From: Thereva unica
Taxonomy: Eukaryota; Arthropoda; Insecta; Diptera; Therevidae
DNA length: 64,000 nt
Assembly: GCA_949987705.1 (NCBI GenBank)
Contig: OX465286.1
Coordinates: forward strand, 23,282,691 to 23,346,690
Direction: 5' to 3'
Positions 1-8,199 of the stretch are shown piece after piece. The position numbers were made by a program, and so were the translations under genes. The stretch's first letter is position 1, and every line of letters starts with the position of its first letter. The notes under the pieces are model-generated. The model did not search any database. It was given only the letters and a program-made list of their open reading frames with translations, and was not told where the DNA came from.

Positions 1-302
1 TTTCTTGTTCGGTAGATTTCCACTCCATTTAATTCGTAACGAATTTCGTCGAAAAGAAATGAAAAAACGTTGTTTGTTAGACTTGCATCAGCAGATTTTG
101 TCCCATCAGTCTTAGTTAAGGAGCCTTCAATATAGATTAAACTCTCACTAGGTTGAATGTATAAATCCTGATGCTGTACTGGTATTCGAATCTCATCGCT
201 GTTTTTAAATGAAGTTAAAAATGGTGAATAGCTGTGGTATTCTACTTTTGCTACACTGTTATCATAAGAAACACCTCTACCAATATTCAATATTTCACTC
301 AT
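1..302 (-). CDS. Polinton major capsid protein, N-terminal part
   Basis: The minus-strand frame opens at an ATG at 302, with an in-frame TAA two codons upstream, and runs off the left edge, so only about 100 N-terminal residues are present. VQHQDLYIQPSESLIYIEG and LFDEIRYELNGVEI are the motifs I associate with the N-terminus of Polinton/adintovirus double-jelly-roll capsid proteins in insect genomes. This protein would form the hexon-like shell. Its neighbour on the same strand is the penton-like protein, which fits a structural-gene cluster. No break is visible in the part that can be read; whether the rest is intact cannot be judged. The family assignment is from recognition, not a search. 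Confidence 0.75.
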   Translation of the reverse strand, partial: MSEILNIGRGVSYDNSVAKVEYHSYSPFLTSFKNSDEIRIPVQHQDLYIQPSESLIYIEGSLTKTDGTKSADASLTNNVFSFLFDEIRYELNGVEIYRTR

Positions 303-439
303 TTTTTAATTTAAGTCCAAGAGATATTAAAAATTGTCTGTTAGCTGAAGTTAATTGTGGTCTTATCCTTGGTAAAGTCAATAAAGGACTGGAGACCTGG
401 TTATCTTTTTGTAATCTTTTATTATTATCACTTTCTCTG

Positions 440-1117
440 TTATATATCAGCATGTTGAGGTTTCAAGTGCAATCTAACAGTAATTGTTTCTCCTCTAAAG
501 TTTATCAGATCACCGTCTTGATCAACTAATTTCAACACAAGCGAGCTTATCCTTTTAACATTCACAGGCAAATAGATGACGTTTCTGGGCACTTCAACTA
601 TTTTATACCCTGGACTCACTTTGGGAGAAAATTCGTGAAGCGTGTGAACCGGTGTATTATTTATAAATGATCCCGTTACAATGTTGCATTCAACACGAAT
701 TACATTAATTTTTATTATATTAACTGGTAAGTCTGACTCATTTAATACATTGGGTTCCAATTCACGTTTACTAAACCCTAGTAATGGACCAATCGAGAGT
801 GGATTATTAAAATTTATTTTTTGGGTGCTCTTTATTTCAGTTTTCAAAGTATTATTGTTAGCTACAATATCAACTGTTTGTTTGCTCTCTTTTTTAATAA
901 ATGCCGCAATATCATCAATTTCATATGAACCTTCTGGAATTTGTATGACATCTCTTCCCACATGAAATAAGTTGTTTCTTTTATCTACATTCGGTATTGA
1001 ATTATAAGTTTGTAAATCAATCAATCCGCAAACGTAGTCTGTAATAAGATCTAAAAGCGGAAAATATTCAGCTGTTAGGGTAGATGAATTACCAGTCAAT
1101 GTTAGCGTTAACGACAT
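440..1117 (-). CDS. Polinton penton-like minor capsid protein
   Basis: An intact 225-residue frame starting MSLTLTLTGNSS and ending VRLHLKPQHADI. It is predicted to be mostly beta strand, with no membrane segment or signal peptide. The blocks YVCGLIDLQTYNSIPNVD and IPEGSYEIDDIAAFIK are, from memory, conserved in the small capsid protein next to the hexon gene of insect Polintons. Such proteins are usually taken as single-jelly-roll penton bases that occupy capsid vertices. The position between the major capsid and the protease/PLA2 genes on the same strand agrees with this. The capsid cluster call is firm; the exact penton role is inferred. Confidence 0.65.
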   Translation of the reverse strand: MSLTLTLTGNSSTLTAEYFPLLDLITDYVCGLIDLQTYNSIPNVDKRNNLFHVGRDVIQIPEGSYEIDDIAAFIKKESKQTVDIVANNNTLKTEIKSTQKINFNNPLSIGPLLGFSKRELEPNVLNESDLPVNIIKINVIRVECNIVTGSFINNTPVHTLHEFSPKVSPGYKIVEVPRNVIYLPVNVKRISSLVLKLVDQDGDLINFRGETITVRLHLKPQHADI

Positions 1118-1177
1118 GATAAATGAAATGCTGTTGTAATAGGATTTAATGCTTTATTTATACTTATATACATATAT

Positions 1178-1549
1178 TTAGTCTGTCTTAGAGCGATTAT
1201 ACAGAAACCTTAAACACAAGTGACCACAAATTACAGAATTATAATTTTGATAATTTTCATAATTATACATTATTTTATTTCCTAAATAATTTAAAAGTTC
1301 TTTTGGCGGTTGTAAGTTTCCAAAACTATCAAAGTATTCAATATTAGATCCCTTTTTATGGTATGCTACCCAGTGTGTACCCGAACCTGATGAATAATCC
1401 AAATTGATGATTCCACATTCATTTCTCCTAGGTCTTTTGGGAAGTTCATCAAGCATAAAGACTCCTCTGAAATGTGGTATGTATTGACTGTGCTTATATA
1501 AATCATGTTCGTTTAATGGACGATTGGGTAGCGTTTTCAGTAGTTTTTT
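1178..1549 (-). CDS. Polinton adenain-like cysteine protease
   Basis: The catalytic order His-Asp-Cys is visible: THWVAYHK (His), EYFDSFG (Asp) and VICGHLCLRFL (Cys), as in adenovirus-type maturation proteases that process capsid proteins during assembly. The first ATG, at 1456, would drop the conserved block around FRGVF that lies just upstream in the same frame. The frame stays open from the stop at 1178 back past 1549 without any earlier ATG, into the 3' end of the PLA2 minor capsid gene. The protease therefore seems to need fusion to the upstream frame, by frameshifting, splicing or an ancestral continuous frame. No internal stop is present. The family call is secure; the expression mode is open. 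Confidence 0.75.
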   Translation of the reverse strand, partial: KKLLKTLPNRPLNEHDLYKHSQYIPHFRGVFMLDELPKRPRRNECGIINLDYSSGSGTHWVAYHKKGSNIEYFDSFGNLQPPKELLNYLGNKIMYNYENYQNYNSVICGHLCLRFLYNRSKTD

Positions 1550-2371
1550 GCCTGTGGATTTAAGTAAAGTCCTAACCCCTTTCTATATGGCTTTAAATAT
1601 AGACCCTTTCCGCTTTTCCCTAAAGCTATTGCCTCCATTGTCTGATTGTGACGTTTGTTTTCCTCCAACTGCTGTTTAGCCTTACTTGCATCGTTAACAG
1701 CTTTTGCAATTCCAGCTGCACCACCTGTCAATGCGCCTAATGCAGAAAGTCCAGCAAAAATGGGGATGAGAGGTAAAACTCCTCCAACTCTTGGTATGGG
1801 AATAATACGAGGTGTTCTTGTGCATTTTCTTTTTCCTCTAAAAACATTTCTGGTAGCGCCAAGAGCAAGCTGTATCGCTTCTTTTAAAGAGCCTGGTTTT
1901 TTTGTTTTCAAGATATTTCGTGCTTCTCGAACTCCTTTTTGTAATGTTAATTTAATTTTAGGTTTTTTAATTGAACTTTTTGCTTTTTTTAAACCCATCC
2001 CAAGTTTAAGTTTTGTTTTCATAGCGTTTGTTACAAGCCAACCATTAAGTCGTTCTCCTAATAATGCGTCTCTAGATTTCACTCTCGCCCACGCTTTTTC
2101 TGCTAATATACGATCAGCGATATGTCGATCTTCAATATTTTTATGTTTGTTATATGCGATATCGTGTTCTTTGCAGGCAGCGTCTAGAGGATTTATACCG
2201 GGATCGCCTCTAGCCAATCTTTCTTGCAGTTTAGTACCAGGGACCGCAATACTGATAACCAGGCAAATGCAATTCAAAAGGCAATTTGTTTATTGTAGAA
2301 TTCACGAAGCCTTTCCCCGTGTATGTTTTATGTTGCCATCGGTTTTTGTTAATTTTTTTATGTTCTATCAT
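1537..2371 (-). pseudogene. Polinton minor capsid protein with PLA2-like domain, frameshifted
   Basis: The likely start is the ATG at 2371 (MIEHKKINKN). The N-terminal frame carries LPFELHLPGYQYCGP, then one extra C in a CCC run near 2241-2243 shifts the frame. The rest continues as PGTKLQERLARGD and CKEHDIAY to the stop at 1537. The YxGxG-like calcium loop plus HDxAY resemble the phospholipase A2 domain of parvovirus VP1u, which in Polinton-type elements is thought to help membrane escape. The C-terminal half is basic, then alanine/glycine-rich and hydrophobic near residues 165-190, and ends GKGLYLKPYRKGLGLYL. The 1-nt insertion may be real decay or an assembly error. Confidence 0.7.
1543..1549 (-). 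promoter_or_regulatory. Possible -1 ribosomal frameshift slippery heptamer
   Basis: On the minus strand the last codons of the minor capsid frame read GCA AAA AAC TAC TGA. The heptamer A_AAA_AAC is in the correct phase for -1 slippage, and a -1 shift there enters the protease frame directly (AAA AAA CTA CTG). I see no strong stem-loop in the roughly 60 nt downstream, which weakens the case. A simple decay mutation in the A6 run is the alternative. Confidence 0.4.
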
Positions 2372-2471
2372 TCAGTAGACCTTTTGCGAAATTTCTATGT
2401 GTGCTACAGCTTAGATACCTTGAAACTAACATAAAAATGCAATTCTTCTAATATATATATTAGTTTTCAAT

Positions 2472-3153
2472 ATGAGATTCGTCAAGCAACAAGTGTCTTT
2501 ACCCATTAGAAATATCGAGATAAATTCAGACAAACCCAAACAAAGACATGGATCATTATTACCCAATACTATAAGGGCTGTCGTTGCAGGACCATCCAAC
2601 TGTGGTAAAACCAATCTTATGATTAGTCTTATCGAACACCCGAACGGACTCAAATTTCAAAATATATATATCTATTCAAAATCACTATATCAGCCAAAGT
2701 ATGAGTATTTGAAGCAAATAATAAAGCCCATATCTGGAATGGGATTCAATACATTTTCTGAAAATTCTGATATAACTCCACCAGAAAAAGCAAAGTCTAA
2801 TTCTATTTTTATTTTTGATGATGTGGCTTGTGACAAGCAAAATAATATACGATCATATTTTTGTATGGGTCGGCATAATGACATTGACAGTTTTTATCTT
2901 TGTCAAACCTATACACATACCTAAGCACTTAATTCGAGACAACGCAAATCTTCTTATTCTATTTAAACAGGATGATATGAATCTTAAGCATGTTTATAAT
3001 GATCATGTAAACACAGACATGTCTTTTGCTGCTTTCAGAAATGCATGTGCAGAGTGCTGGAAGGATAAATATGGCTTCCTTGTGATCGATAAAGATAGTC
3101 CAATAAGCAAAGGACGTTATCGTAAAGGATTTGATTTGTATATTATCATATAA
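2472..3153 (+). pseudogene. Polinton packaging ATPase (A32/FtsK-HerA type), frameshifted
   Basis: The frame starts with MRFVKQQVSL. A Walker A motif, AGPSNCGKTNL, lies near residues 39-49 and a Walker B, SIFIFDDV, near 110-117, as in the A32-like ATPases that pump viral DNA into capsids. The first frame stops after TYTHT near 2924. Homologous sequence (IPKHLIRDNANLLILFKQDD) resumes in another frame and ends at 3153 with YRKGFDLYIII. The gain of 1 nt (or loss of 2) lies near 2915-2922, inside the conserved TYTxIPKHL region. The gene is divergently transcribed from the minor capsid gene, with a short AT-rich spacer at 2372-2471 that may serve both promoters. With the minor capsid shift this marks the element as defective. 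Confidence 0.75.
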
Positions 3154-3180
3154 ATACAATACGTTACTAAAATACTTATT

Positions 3181-3352
3181 AGATCTGTTGAATCAGTTAA
3201 CAGACCTGTTAAAGCAGTAAGGAGACCTGTTGAAGCAGTTGAACCAGTTAACAGACCAGTTAAAAAGCAGTTGAACCAGTTAACAGACCAGTTAAAAAGC
3301 TGTTGAACCAGTTAACAGATCTGTTGAAGCAGTTAATTTACCAGTTACAGTC
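3181..3352. repeat. Tandem repeat of about 32 nt (CAGTTGAACCAGTTAACAGA type)
   Basis: Two near-identical 32-nt units at about 3236-3267 and 3268-3299 are flanked by diverged copies on both sides. GTTAAC palindromes recur. The array fills the spacer between the ATPase and the next Polinton gene. The 32-nt period is not a multiple of three, so a protein repeat is unlikely. Confidence 0.75.
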
Positions 3353-3393
3353 AACTGGGTGGGGGGATTGTTTAAGCTGTTAACCAACTAAAA

Positions 3394-4332
3394 ATGGAAT
3401 ACAAAGAAAGATTTGAACACAACAAGAAAGATCTAATAAGGAACATTATAAAAACAAGAAATATCATACGAAAGAAATTTCAGGCTATTAAAAGCGGTAG
3501 AGTTGATACAGAAGCTCAACTAGAAGCTGCATTTGAACCTGTAACAAAACCATTAAAAGAACTCGTAACAAAAGTGAAACAAGAGCCGCAAGGTGAAACT
3601 AAATTTAAACCTAAAGAAGAATATCAGGACTATGACCATTTGAAAGCAACTCTAAAAACGAAATTTCCAAAAATGGAAGTTACAAGTACACCACTAAAGC
3701 ATAAAGACTTTTCTTTAATGTCGGAAGATGAATTTGCAACACCTACTCACTCAAAAACATTAGTTGAAAGATCGGATAACAATCTTAGTTTATCCACTAC
3801 ATTAGCTGATAAATATTTCCAATTATATGTTGAAAAAAATCCTAAAATTGATTACACTTATGGAGTTTACTTTGATAATAATGAATGGAAAATTGGAGAT
3901 TCAAAGATTGAATATAACGAAGATAATTTTGTTATTAAAGGAAAGTCGTATACAATAACACTAGGCTTACTCGAGCTCATTTTTATGAAAAAGCCGTCAA
4001 AAAGTTTATATACTAATGAAGATTTACTAAATTATGGGTCTATTCTAAAAGACACTCATGCTCATAGACGAGGATATTCGACGGAAGAACAAATCAAAGG
4101 AAGTCGAGGTTCTAAGTATAAAGAAATTATTAGCAAAATTTTAAGCAAACAAGGAATGGGTTTAATGAATTTACCTAAGAATAATATTGATTATATTTAT
4201 TGGGATGATCCGAATGAACTTATAGACCGGTTGCGTCTCCTTATTGCTTCTGAGCAAGTGGGCAACAATAGTCATCATAACGAAATCATGTCAATAATTG
4301 AAGAATTAAGAGAAGCCAACTTGATAATATAA
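3394..4332 (+). CDS. Polinton DUF8207-like protein
   Basis: An intact 312-residue frame. The N-terminal 150 residues are charged and probably coiled or disordered (MEYKERFEHNKKDLIRN, followed by Lys/Glu-rich text). The C-terminal half is a compact domain, with YGVYFDNNEWKIGDSKIEY, then KGKSYTITLGLLELIFMKK and KYKEIISKIL. From memory these match a domain of unknown function (DUF8207) repeatedly seen in insect and cnidarian Polintons between the ATPase and fibre/integrase genes. No enzymatic motif is evident. The function is unknown; a structural or DNA-packaging role is only a guess from gene order. Confidence 0.6.
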   Translation: MEYKERFEHNKKDLIRNIIKTRNIIRKKFQAIKSGRVDTEAQLEAAFEPVTKPLKELVTKVKQEPQGETKFKPKEEYQDYDHLKATLKTKFPKMEVTSTPLKHKDFSLMSEDEFATPTHSKTLVERSDNNLSLSTTLADKYFQLYVEKNPKIDYTYGVYFDNNEWKIGDSKIEYNEDNFVIKGKSYTITLGLLELIFMKKPSKSLYTNEDLLNYGSILKDTHAHRRGYSTEEQIKGSRGSKYKEIISKILSKQGMGLMNLPKNNIDYIYWDDPNELIDRLRLLIASEQVGNNSHHNEIMSIIEELREANLII

Positions 4333-4367
4333 ATATCATACATTTATCATTTAAATTTACTTAAACT

Positions 4368-4868
4368 ATGAGCGTTGACAAGTTCGGAAGATTTTCTCAT
4401 CAAGCAAAAGTAGGACGAACTGGTGAGAGAGGACCAAGAGGTTTGCCTGGAGAGCGGGGATCTCAAGGCCCACCTGGTATAGGTTTTCAACTTACTTCTG
4501 ATGGTGATTATGATCTTAATGATAAGTGTATTAAAAATCTTAAAAATCCCGTGGAAAATAGAGATGGTGTAAATAAATTGTATGTTGATGAGTGGATAGT
4601 CTTAGTCAGCTCTTCCGTAAAAGCTTTGGAAGAATTATTGAAGCAAACACTTACTAATGAATTGAAGAAGGAGAGAAATAATTTAGAAAAGTTAAAATTA
4701 GAAAATCAGCAGTTTACAAATAAAACAGTAGAAGTTTTACATAATAAGCTAAAAAGCTATATTGATGAAGGATTGAGGCAGATTTGGGGTTCATTAAAAG
4801 GATTAATAGATGTAGAAACATTAACAATTTCATCCGGAACCACTCCTGTAGAGCTTCATGATGAGTAA
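4368..4868 (+). CDS. Collagen-like fibre protein of the Polinton
   Basis: A 166-residue frame. Residues about 17-37 form a short collagen-like Gly-X-Y run (GRTGERGPRGLPGERGSQGP). DGDYDLNDKCIKNLKNP and NKLYVDEWI follow, a shaft-to-coil transition seen in phage- and Polinton-type fibres, and then a long Lys/Glu/Leu-rich coiled coil to about residue 145. This organisation suggests a trimeric rod projecting from the capsid vertex. Its stop overlaps the start of the integrase by 11 nt, so the two may be translated from one message. No cysteine-rich head domain is present; the C-terminus (TISSGTTPVELHDE) is short. Confidence 0.65.
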   Translation: MSVDKFGRFSHQAKVGRTGERGPRGLPGERGSQGPPGIGFQLTSDGDYDLNDKCIKNLKNPVENRDGVNKLYVDEWIVLVSSSVKALEELLKQTLTNELKKERNNLEKLKLENQQFTNKTVEVLHNKLKSYIDEGLRQIWGSLKGLIDVETLTISSGTTPVELHDE

Positions 4869-5778
4869 AAAACACATTGTAGACGAATTACATAAATCCG
4901 CACGGAAAAATTTTAAAAGGCGACGTGTTATTATTAAAGGACTGGACGACCACTGGCAAGCTGATTTGGTTGAAATGGGCGCCTACTCTCGACAAAATAA
5001 TGGATACAATTTCGTGTTGACTGTCATTGATGCATTTTCTAAATTTGCGTGGGCCATTCCTGTAAAGAAAAAGACTGGTATTGAAGTTGCAGGAGCCATG
5101 AAAACTATTTTTGAAGGCGGCAGAACACCCAGAAACTTACAGACTGATGACGGAAAAGAGTTCTTTAATAATAATTTTCAAAACTTGATGAAGAAATATA
5201 AAGTTAACCATTATTCAACATATAGTCCATTGAAGGCTTCTATAGTTGAGCGATTTAATAGAACGTTAAAAGGAATAATGTGGAAAGAATTCAGCGTTAG
5301 AGGAGCATATAAATGGATTGATATAATAAAAGATTTAGTTTTGAGTTATAATAATAAAAAACACCGTACAACAAAAATGAAACCAATCGATGTAAACAAA
5401 TCAAACGAAAAACAATTACTTTTAACAGCATACAATCACATCAAAGTTTTTCATCCATCTAAATACAAAGTTGGAGATTTTGTGCGAATAAGCAAATATA
5501 AACATGTTTTTGAGAAAGGATATACACCAAATTGGACTACTGAAATATTTAAAATTCGGAAAATTCAACTTACAAACCCAGTAACATATCTTCTAGAAGA
5601 CCACCAGGGGCACCCCATCAAAGGAGGATTCTATGAGTTAGAATTGCAAAAGACAAAAAATCCACACGTTTACCTAGTCGAAAAAATCTTGAAAAGAAGT
5701 GGAGATAAGGTTTACGTTAAATGGCTAGGATTTCCATCAAAAGACAATTCATGGATTCATAAAAAAGATGTATTGTAA
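4858..5778 (+). CDS. Polinton retroviral-like integrase with chromodomain
   Basis: An intact 306-residue integrase that would insert the element into host DNA. The catalytic core shows WQADLVEM (Asp36), LQTDDGKEF (Asp97) and KASIVERFNRT (Glu131), a D,D-33-E spacing, as I recall for Polinton integrases rather than the retroviral 35. A C-terminal chromodomain (VEKILKRSGDKVYVKWLGF, then NSWIHKKDVL) would bind histone tails and bias target choice. The start is taken at the ATG pair at 4858, overlapping the fibre gene; about 35 residues precede the core, so a full zinc-binding domain is absent. No stop or frameshift is seen, in contrast to the ATPase and minor capsid genes. Confidence 0.85.
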   Translation: MMSKKHIVDELHKSARKNFKRRRVIIKGLDDHWQADLVEMGAYSRQNNGYNFVLTVIDAFSKFAWAIPVKKKTGIEVAGAMKTIFEGGRTPRNLQTDDGKEFFNNNFQNLMKKYKVNHYSTYSPLKASIVERFNRTLKGIMWKEFSVRGAYKWIDIIKDLVLSYNNKKHRTTKMKPIDVNKSNEKQLLLTAYNHIKVFHPSKYKVGDFVRISKYKHVFEKGYTPNWTTEIFKIRKIQLTNPVTYLLEDHQGHPIKGGFYELELQKTKNPHVYLVEKILKRSGDKVYVKWLGFPSKDNSWIHKKDVL

Positions 5779-5828
5779 TACAAAAAATATATAAGAAAAT
5801 AAATTTCATAATATTATTATTTCTTTTT

Positions 5829-5852
5829 TTATATATATATATATATATATAT
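5829..5852. repeat. Short (TA)n run
   Basis: A TA dinucleotide run follows the integrase stop. It separates the integrase from the downstream small genes. Confidence 0.8.
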
Positions 5853-5904
5853 GCGCAAATTTGTTTGAAAGCATCAGTTATATGAAAACTGGTTGGAGGA
5901 AAAG

Positions 5905-6291
5905 ATGTTTTGGGCAGAAAATATTCACAGTGGACAAAAGTATTGTATTTGTTCAACGAAATGGCGTTGCTTTAGATTCATTAGGATTCATACATACGAT
6001 ATAGTTTCAAGTGTGTATATAACATTAGAAATCGGCAAAAGAAATGCCATCTGTCATTATAAAAACGGAGAGCCTTTTCCAGAAAAATTAGAATGTGATT
6101 TCATATTTGATCCTTTTCAACATGTTAAAATTGAAGTTACTTCCGGAATTATAACGTTGATTGGACAAGTTGTTGATACAGTTAGAAGTGAACCTAAAAC
6201 TTACGATTTTCCAAAGAATTGCCCCTTTGCTGACCTTGACAACGACTCTGAATGGATAGATAAAAATAAAAGATCAGAAAGTGTTATATAA
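5905..6291 (+). CDS. Hypothetical small Polinton protein, paralogue 1
   Basis: A 128-residue frame starting MFWAENIHSGQKYCICSTKW. It is related to the next gene: both start MFW-x-E, then GQKYC-x-C, share a central FDPFQHVKIEV / FENYEHVKIEV block, and end near NCPF. The alternation of hydrophobic and polar residues suggests a small beta-sandwich. There is no signal peptide or membrane segment, and cysteines are conserved between the two copies. I do not recognise the family. Its place immediately after the integrase and in the same orientation suggests it is element-encoded accessory cargo. ATG 5905 was chosen because the upstream in-frame codons lack another ATG and the paralogue starts at the same residue. 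Confidence 0.6.
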   Translation: MFWAENIHSGQKYCICSTKWRCFRFIRIHTYDIVSSVYITLEIGKRNAICHYKNGEPFPEKLECDFIFDPFQHVKIEVTSGIITLIGQVVDTVRSEPKTYDFPKNCPFADLDNDSEWIDKNKRSESVI

Positions 6292-6351
6292 ATTACTATA
6301 CAAGTAAGGAAGTACTTCATTTCTCTACGCAATTTCATCACATTATATACT

Positions 6352-6735
6352 ATGTTTTGGACTGAGACTCTCACTCATGGTCAAAAATACTGTACATGTG
6401 CAGTTGGATGGAAATGGTTTACAATTATTAATGTAGAAGTAAATGGTCCTATTTTTAATTTAAGGGTGACTCCTCAGTACGGAGAATCAATACTTTTGAT
6501 AGATCTTAAAAGTGACCAAAACCTTCCGAAACATTTCAATTTTGATTTTAAATTCGAAAATTATGAGCATGTGAAAATAGAAGTATATATAGGACAAATG
6601 ACTATCGTCGGAGAAGCTATAAATTCTACCAATTTAAAACGCGGGATATCATACAATTTATTTCCAATAAATTGCCCTTTTGGTAAGAATTACTGGGATG
6701 AACGTGCTAGATTAGAGAAAGAGACGGGTGCATGA
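6352..6735 (+). CDS. Hypothetical small Polinton protein, paralogue 2
   Basis: A 127-residue frame starting MFWTETLTHGQKYCTCAVGW. It is a tandem paralogue of the preceding gene, with low overall identity but the same landmark order (GQKYC-x-C near residues 10-16, YEHVKIEVYIGQMTIVGEA in the middle, NCPFGKN near the C-terminus). The two are 60 nt apart on the same strand. The divergence is large while both frames stay open, which suggests retention by selection rather than recent copying. The function is unknown. A beta-rich binding domain is possible but not shown. Confidence 0.6.
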   Translation: MFWTETLTHGQKYCTCAVGWKWFTIINVEVNGPIFNLRVTPQYGESILLIDLKSDQNLPKHFNFDFKFENYEHVKIEVYIGQMTIVGEAINSTNLKRGISYNLFPINCPFGKNYWDERARLEKETGA

Positions 6736-6816
6736 AATCAATATATATGAAAAATCGCAATAGAATATCTCTTCAGTTATAATCTTAGAATCGAAGTGTG
6801 CAGACGTGAAAAACCA

Positions 6817-7467
6817 ATGATTAAATATATTATATTCATACTTATTGCTTTATGCAATAATTGTCGTTCAATACCTGTAGATGTTAACCTTACTGATGAG
6901 AATAGCAGTAATTTAGATTTTTCATGAAATCTTCCGAATAATCAAACAGTACAAATTGCGTTGTCTTTTCGTTTGTTGACTTATAGTAATATTACTAATA
7001 ATAATAATAATAATAATGATAAAGAAATAAGTGATTCACCTATTTTAAATACTGAAAATGAAAATATTACTTCATCAGAGATTACTACTACTACTACACC
7101 TATTACAGCTCGCGATAATAAGAAGTTTGTGAGTGTTGAAGAAGCTATCGAAGGATTTAGGCAAGACCTCATAAGAAAAGAAGTAGAAATTGGTGGAATT
7201 ATAGAAAGTAAAGATATCTTTTACAGACATTTCAAACTTGAATTTGATGAAGATAAGGCAATTAGCATCCGCTGTACATATGATAGCAGTTACGAAAGAC
7301 GTACACTGAAAATATCATGTTATGAATACCATGAATTTGAAACTGAGAGAGTTCTAAGTAATGGTGAAGTGGAGTTAATAAAGCAGCGTGTTCCAGACTA
7401 CAAAAGCGATATTGAACTTGTTGATTTGAAGGAAATGAAGCAAATATATCATATGAACATTTCTTAA
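6817..7467 (+). pseudogene. Secreted-type hypothetical protein with in-frame TGA
   Basis: ATG 6817 opens a typical signal peptide (MIKYIIFILIALCNNCRS). After 36 codons a TGA at 6925-6927 interrupts the frame, which then stays open in the same phase to 7467. The full span would be 216 codons. The middle is Asn-, Ser- and Thr-rich (asparagine run near 7000-7017, threonine run near 7084-7098), suggesting a glycosylated linker. The C-terminal 100 residues look folded (KFVSVEEAIEGFRQDLIRKE, then ISCYEYHEFETERVL). I do not recognise the family. It lies downstream of the paralogue pair on the same strand. Either the gene is decaying, or the stop is read through; nothing here decides between them. 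Confidence 0.5.
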
Positions 7468-7666
7468 CCACCAATCTAGTTTGATTTTCAACCGACGAAG
7501 TGCTGAAATTTTAAAAAACCCTATATTAAATAAGAAACGTTTTTATAATATGAAGTTATTTTATTGCTTTTTTGTATTGAAATATATCTTTTTTTATAAA
7601 TCTAACATTTGTCTTTTCATGAAAATAACTAAAAGAAATTTGCAGATTAACCTCAAAGTAGCTGTA

Positions 7667-7806
7667 TAGCTGAATGGGTAAAATTGTTACTTAGGTAATA
7701 TTCAAAAGTTTTAGCAAGAAAAACGCAGGTTCGATTCCCACCTAAAGAAATGATAGGTAAGTATGGTAATACAATATCACCAATTCCGCTATAGAGTTAC
7801 TTTTTT
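7667..7806 (+). other. tRNA-like Pol III box pair with T-run
   Basis: An A-box-like TAGCTGAATGGG (7667-7678), a B-box-like GGTTCGATTCC (7728-7738) and a T6 run (7801-7806) have the spacing of a type-2 Pol III unit. The acceptor and D stems do not pair, so this is not a functional tRNA. A degenerate tRNA or tRNA-derived SINE head is possible. Confidence 0.25.
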
Positions 7807-7811
7807 ATAAA

Positions 7812-8192
7812 TAACTACTCCCAATCATCATCACCGTCACTCGACATCCCAGAATCGCTGTCATTCTCATTATTATTCCACAAAAAACAAGGGCATGGTG
7901 TCCGTTTTCAACAACAGCATCTGAAAACACAGAAAAAATATTTATATTATTATTATTATTATTATTAATTTATATACTTACGCGTCCGTAGGGGAAAACC
8001 ACCAATATCCATTCCCCAATGATCTGATGAGTACAATAGCCAACAATTGCTATTGTACTCATTCAAGAGCACCATGGCTCCCTCCGATGTGGAGACAAAT
8101 TCCTCAATCTCCTCACATAAAGTGGGCCATTCCACACCCGGCTGTGCAATCCTGGGAGAATTCAAAATTTCTATTATTCTTTGTAGAAACAT
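7812..8192 (-). other. Possible two-exon hypothetical coding segment
   Basis: Minus-strand frame from the ATG at 8192 (MFLQRIIEILNSPRIAQPGV) to FPLRT, followed by a good donor (GTAAGTATA at 7981) and, 61 nt on, a pyrimidine-rich acceptor ending TTTTCAG (7921). A downstream acidic stretch ending near 7813 looks like a C-terminus, but the splice phase does not reach it. There is no recognised domain. It could be chance. Confidence 0.2.
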
Positions 8193-8199
8193 TTTGCTA

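Noticed and set aside
1655..2434. 259-codon plus-strand frame antisense to the Polinton minor capsid gene
   Set aside because: No family resemblance; the opposite strand carries the conserved PLA2-domain protein, so this is a shadow frame.
7667..7750. A tRNA gene
   Set aside because: A- and B-box-like sequences are present, but acceptor and D stems do not pair and the anticodon stem is poor.
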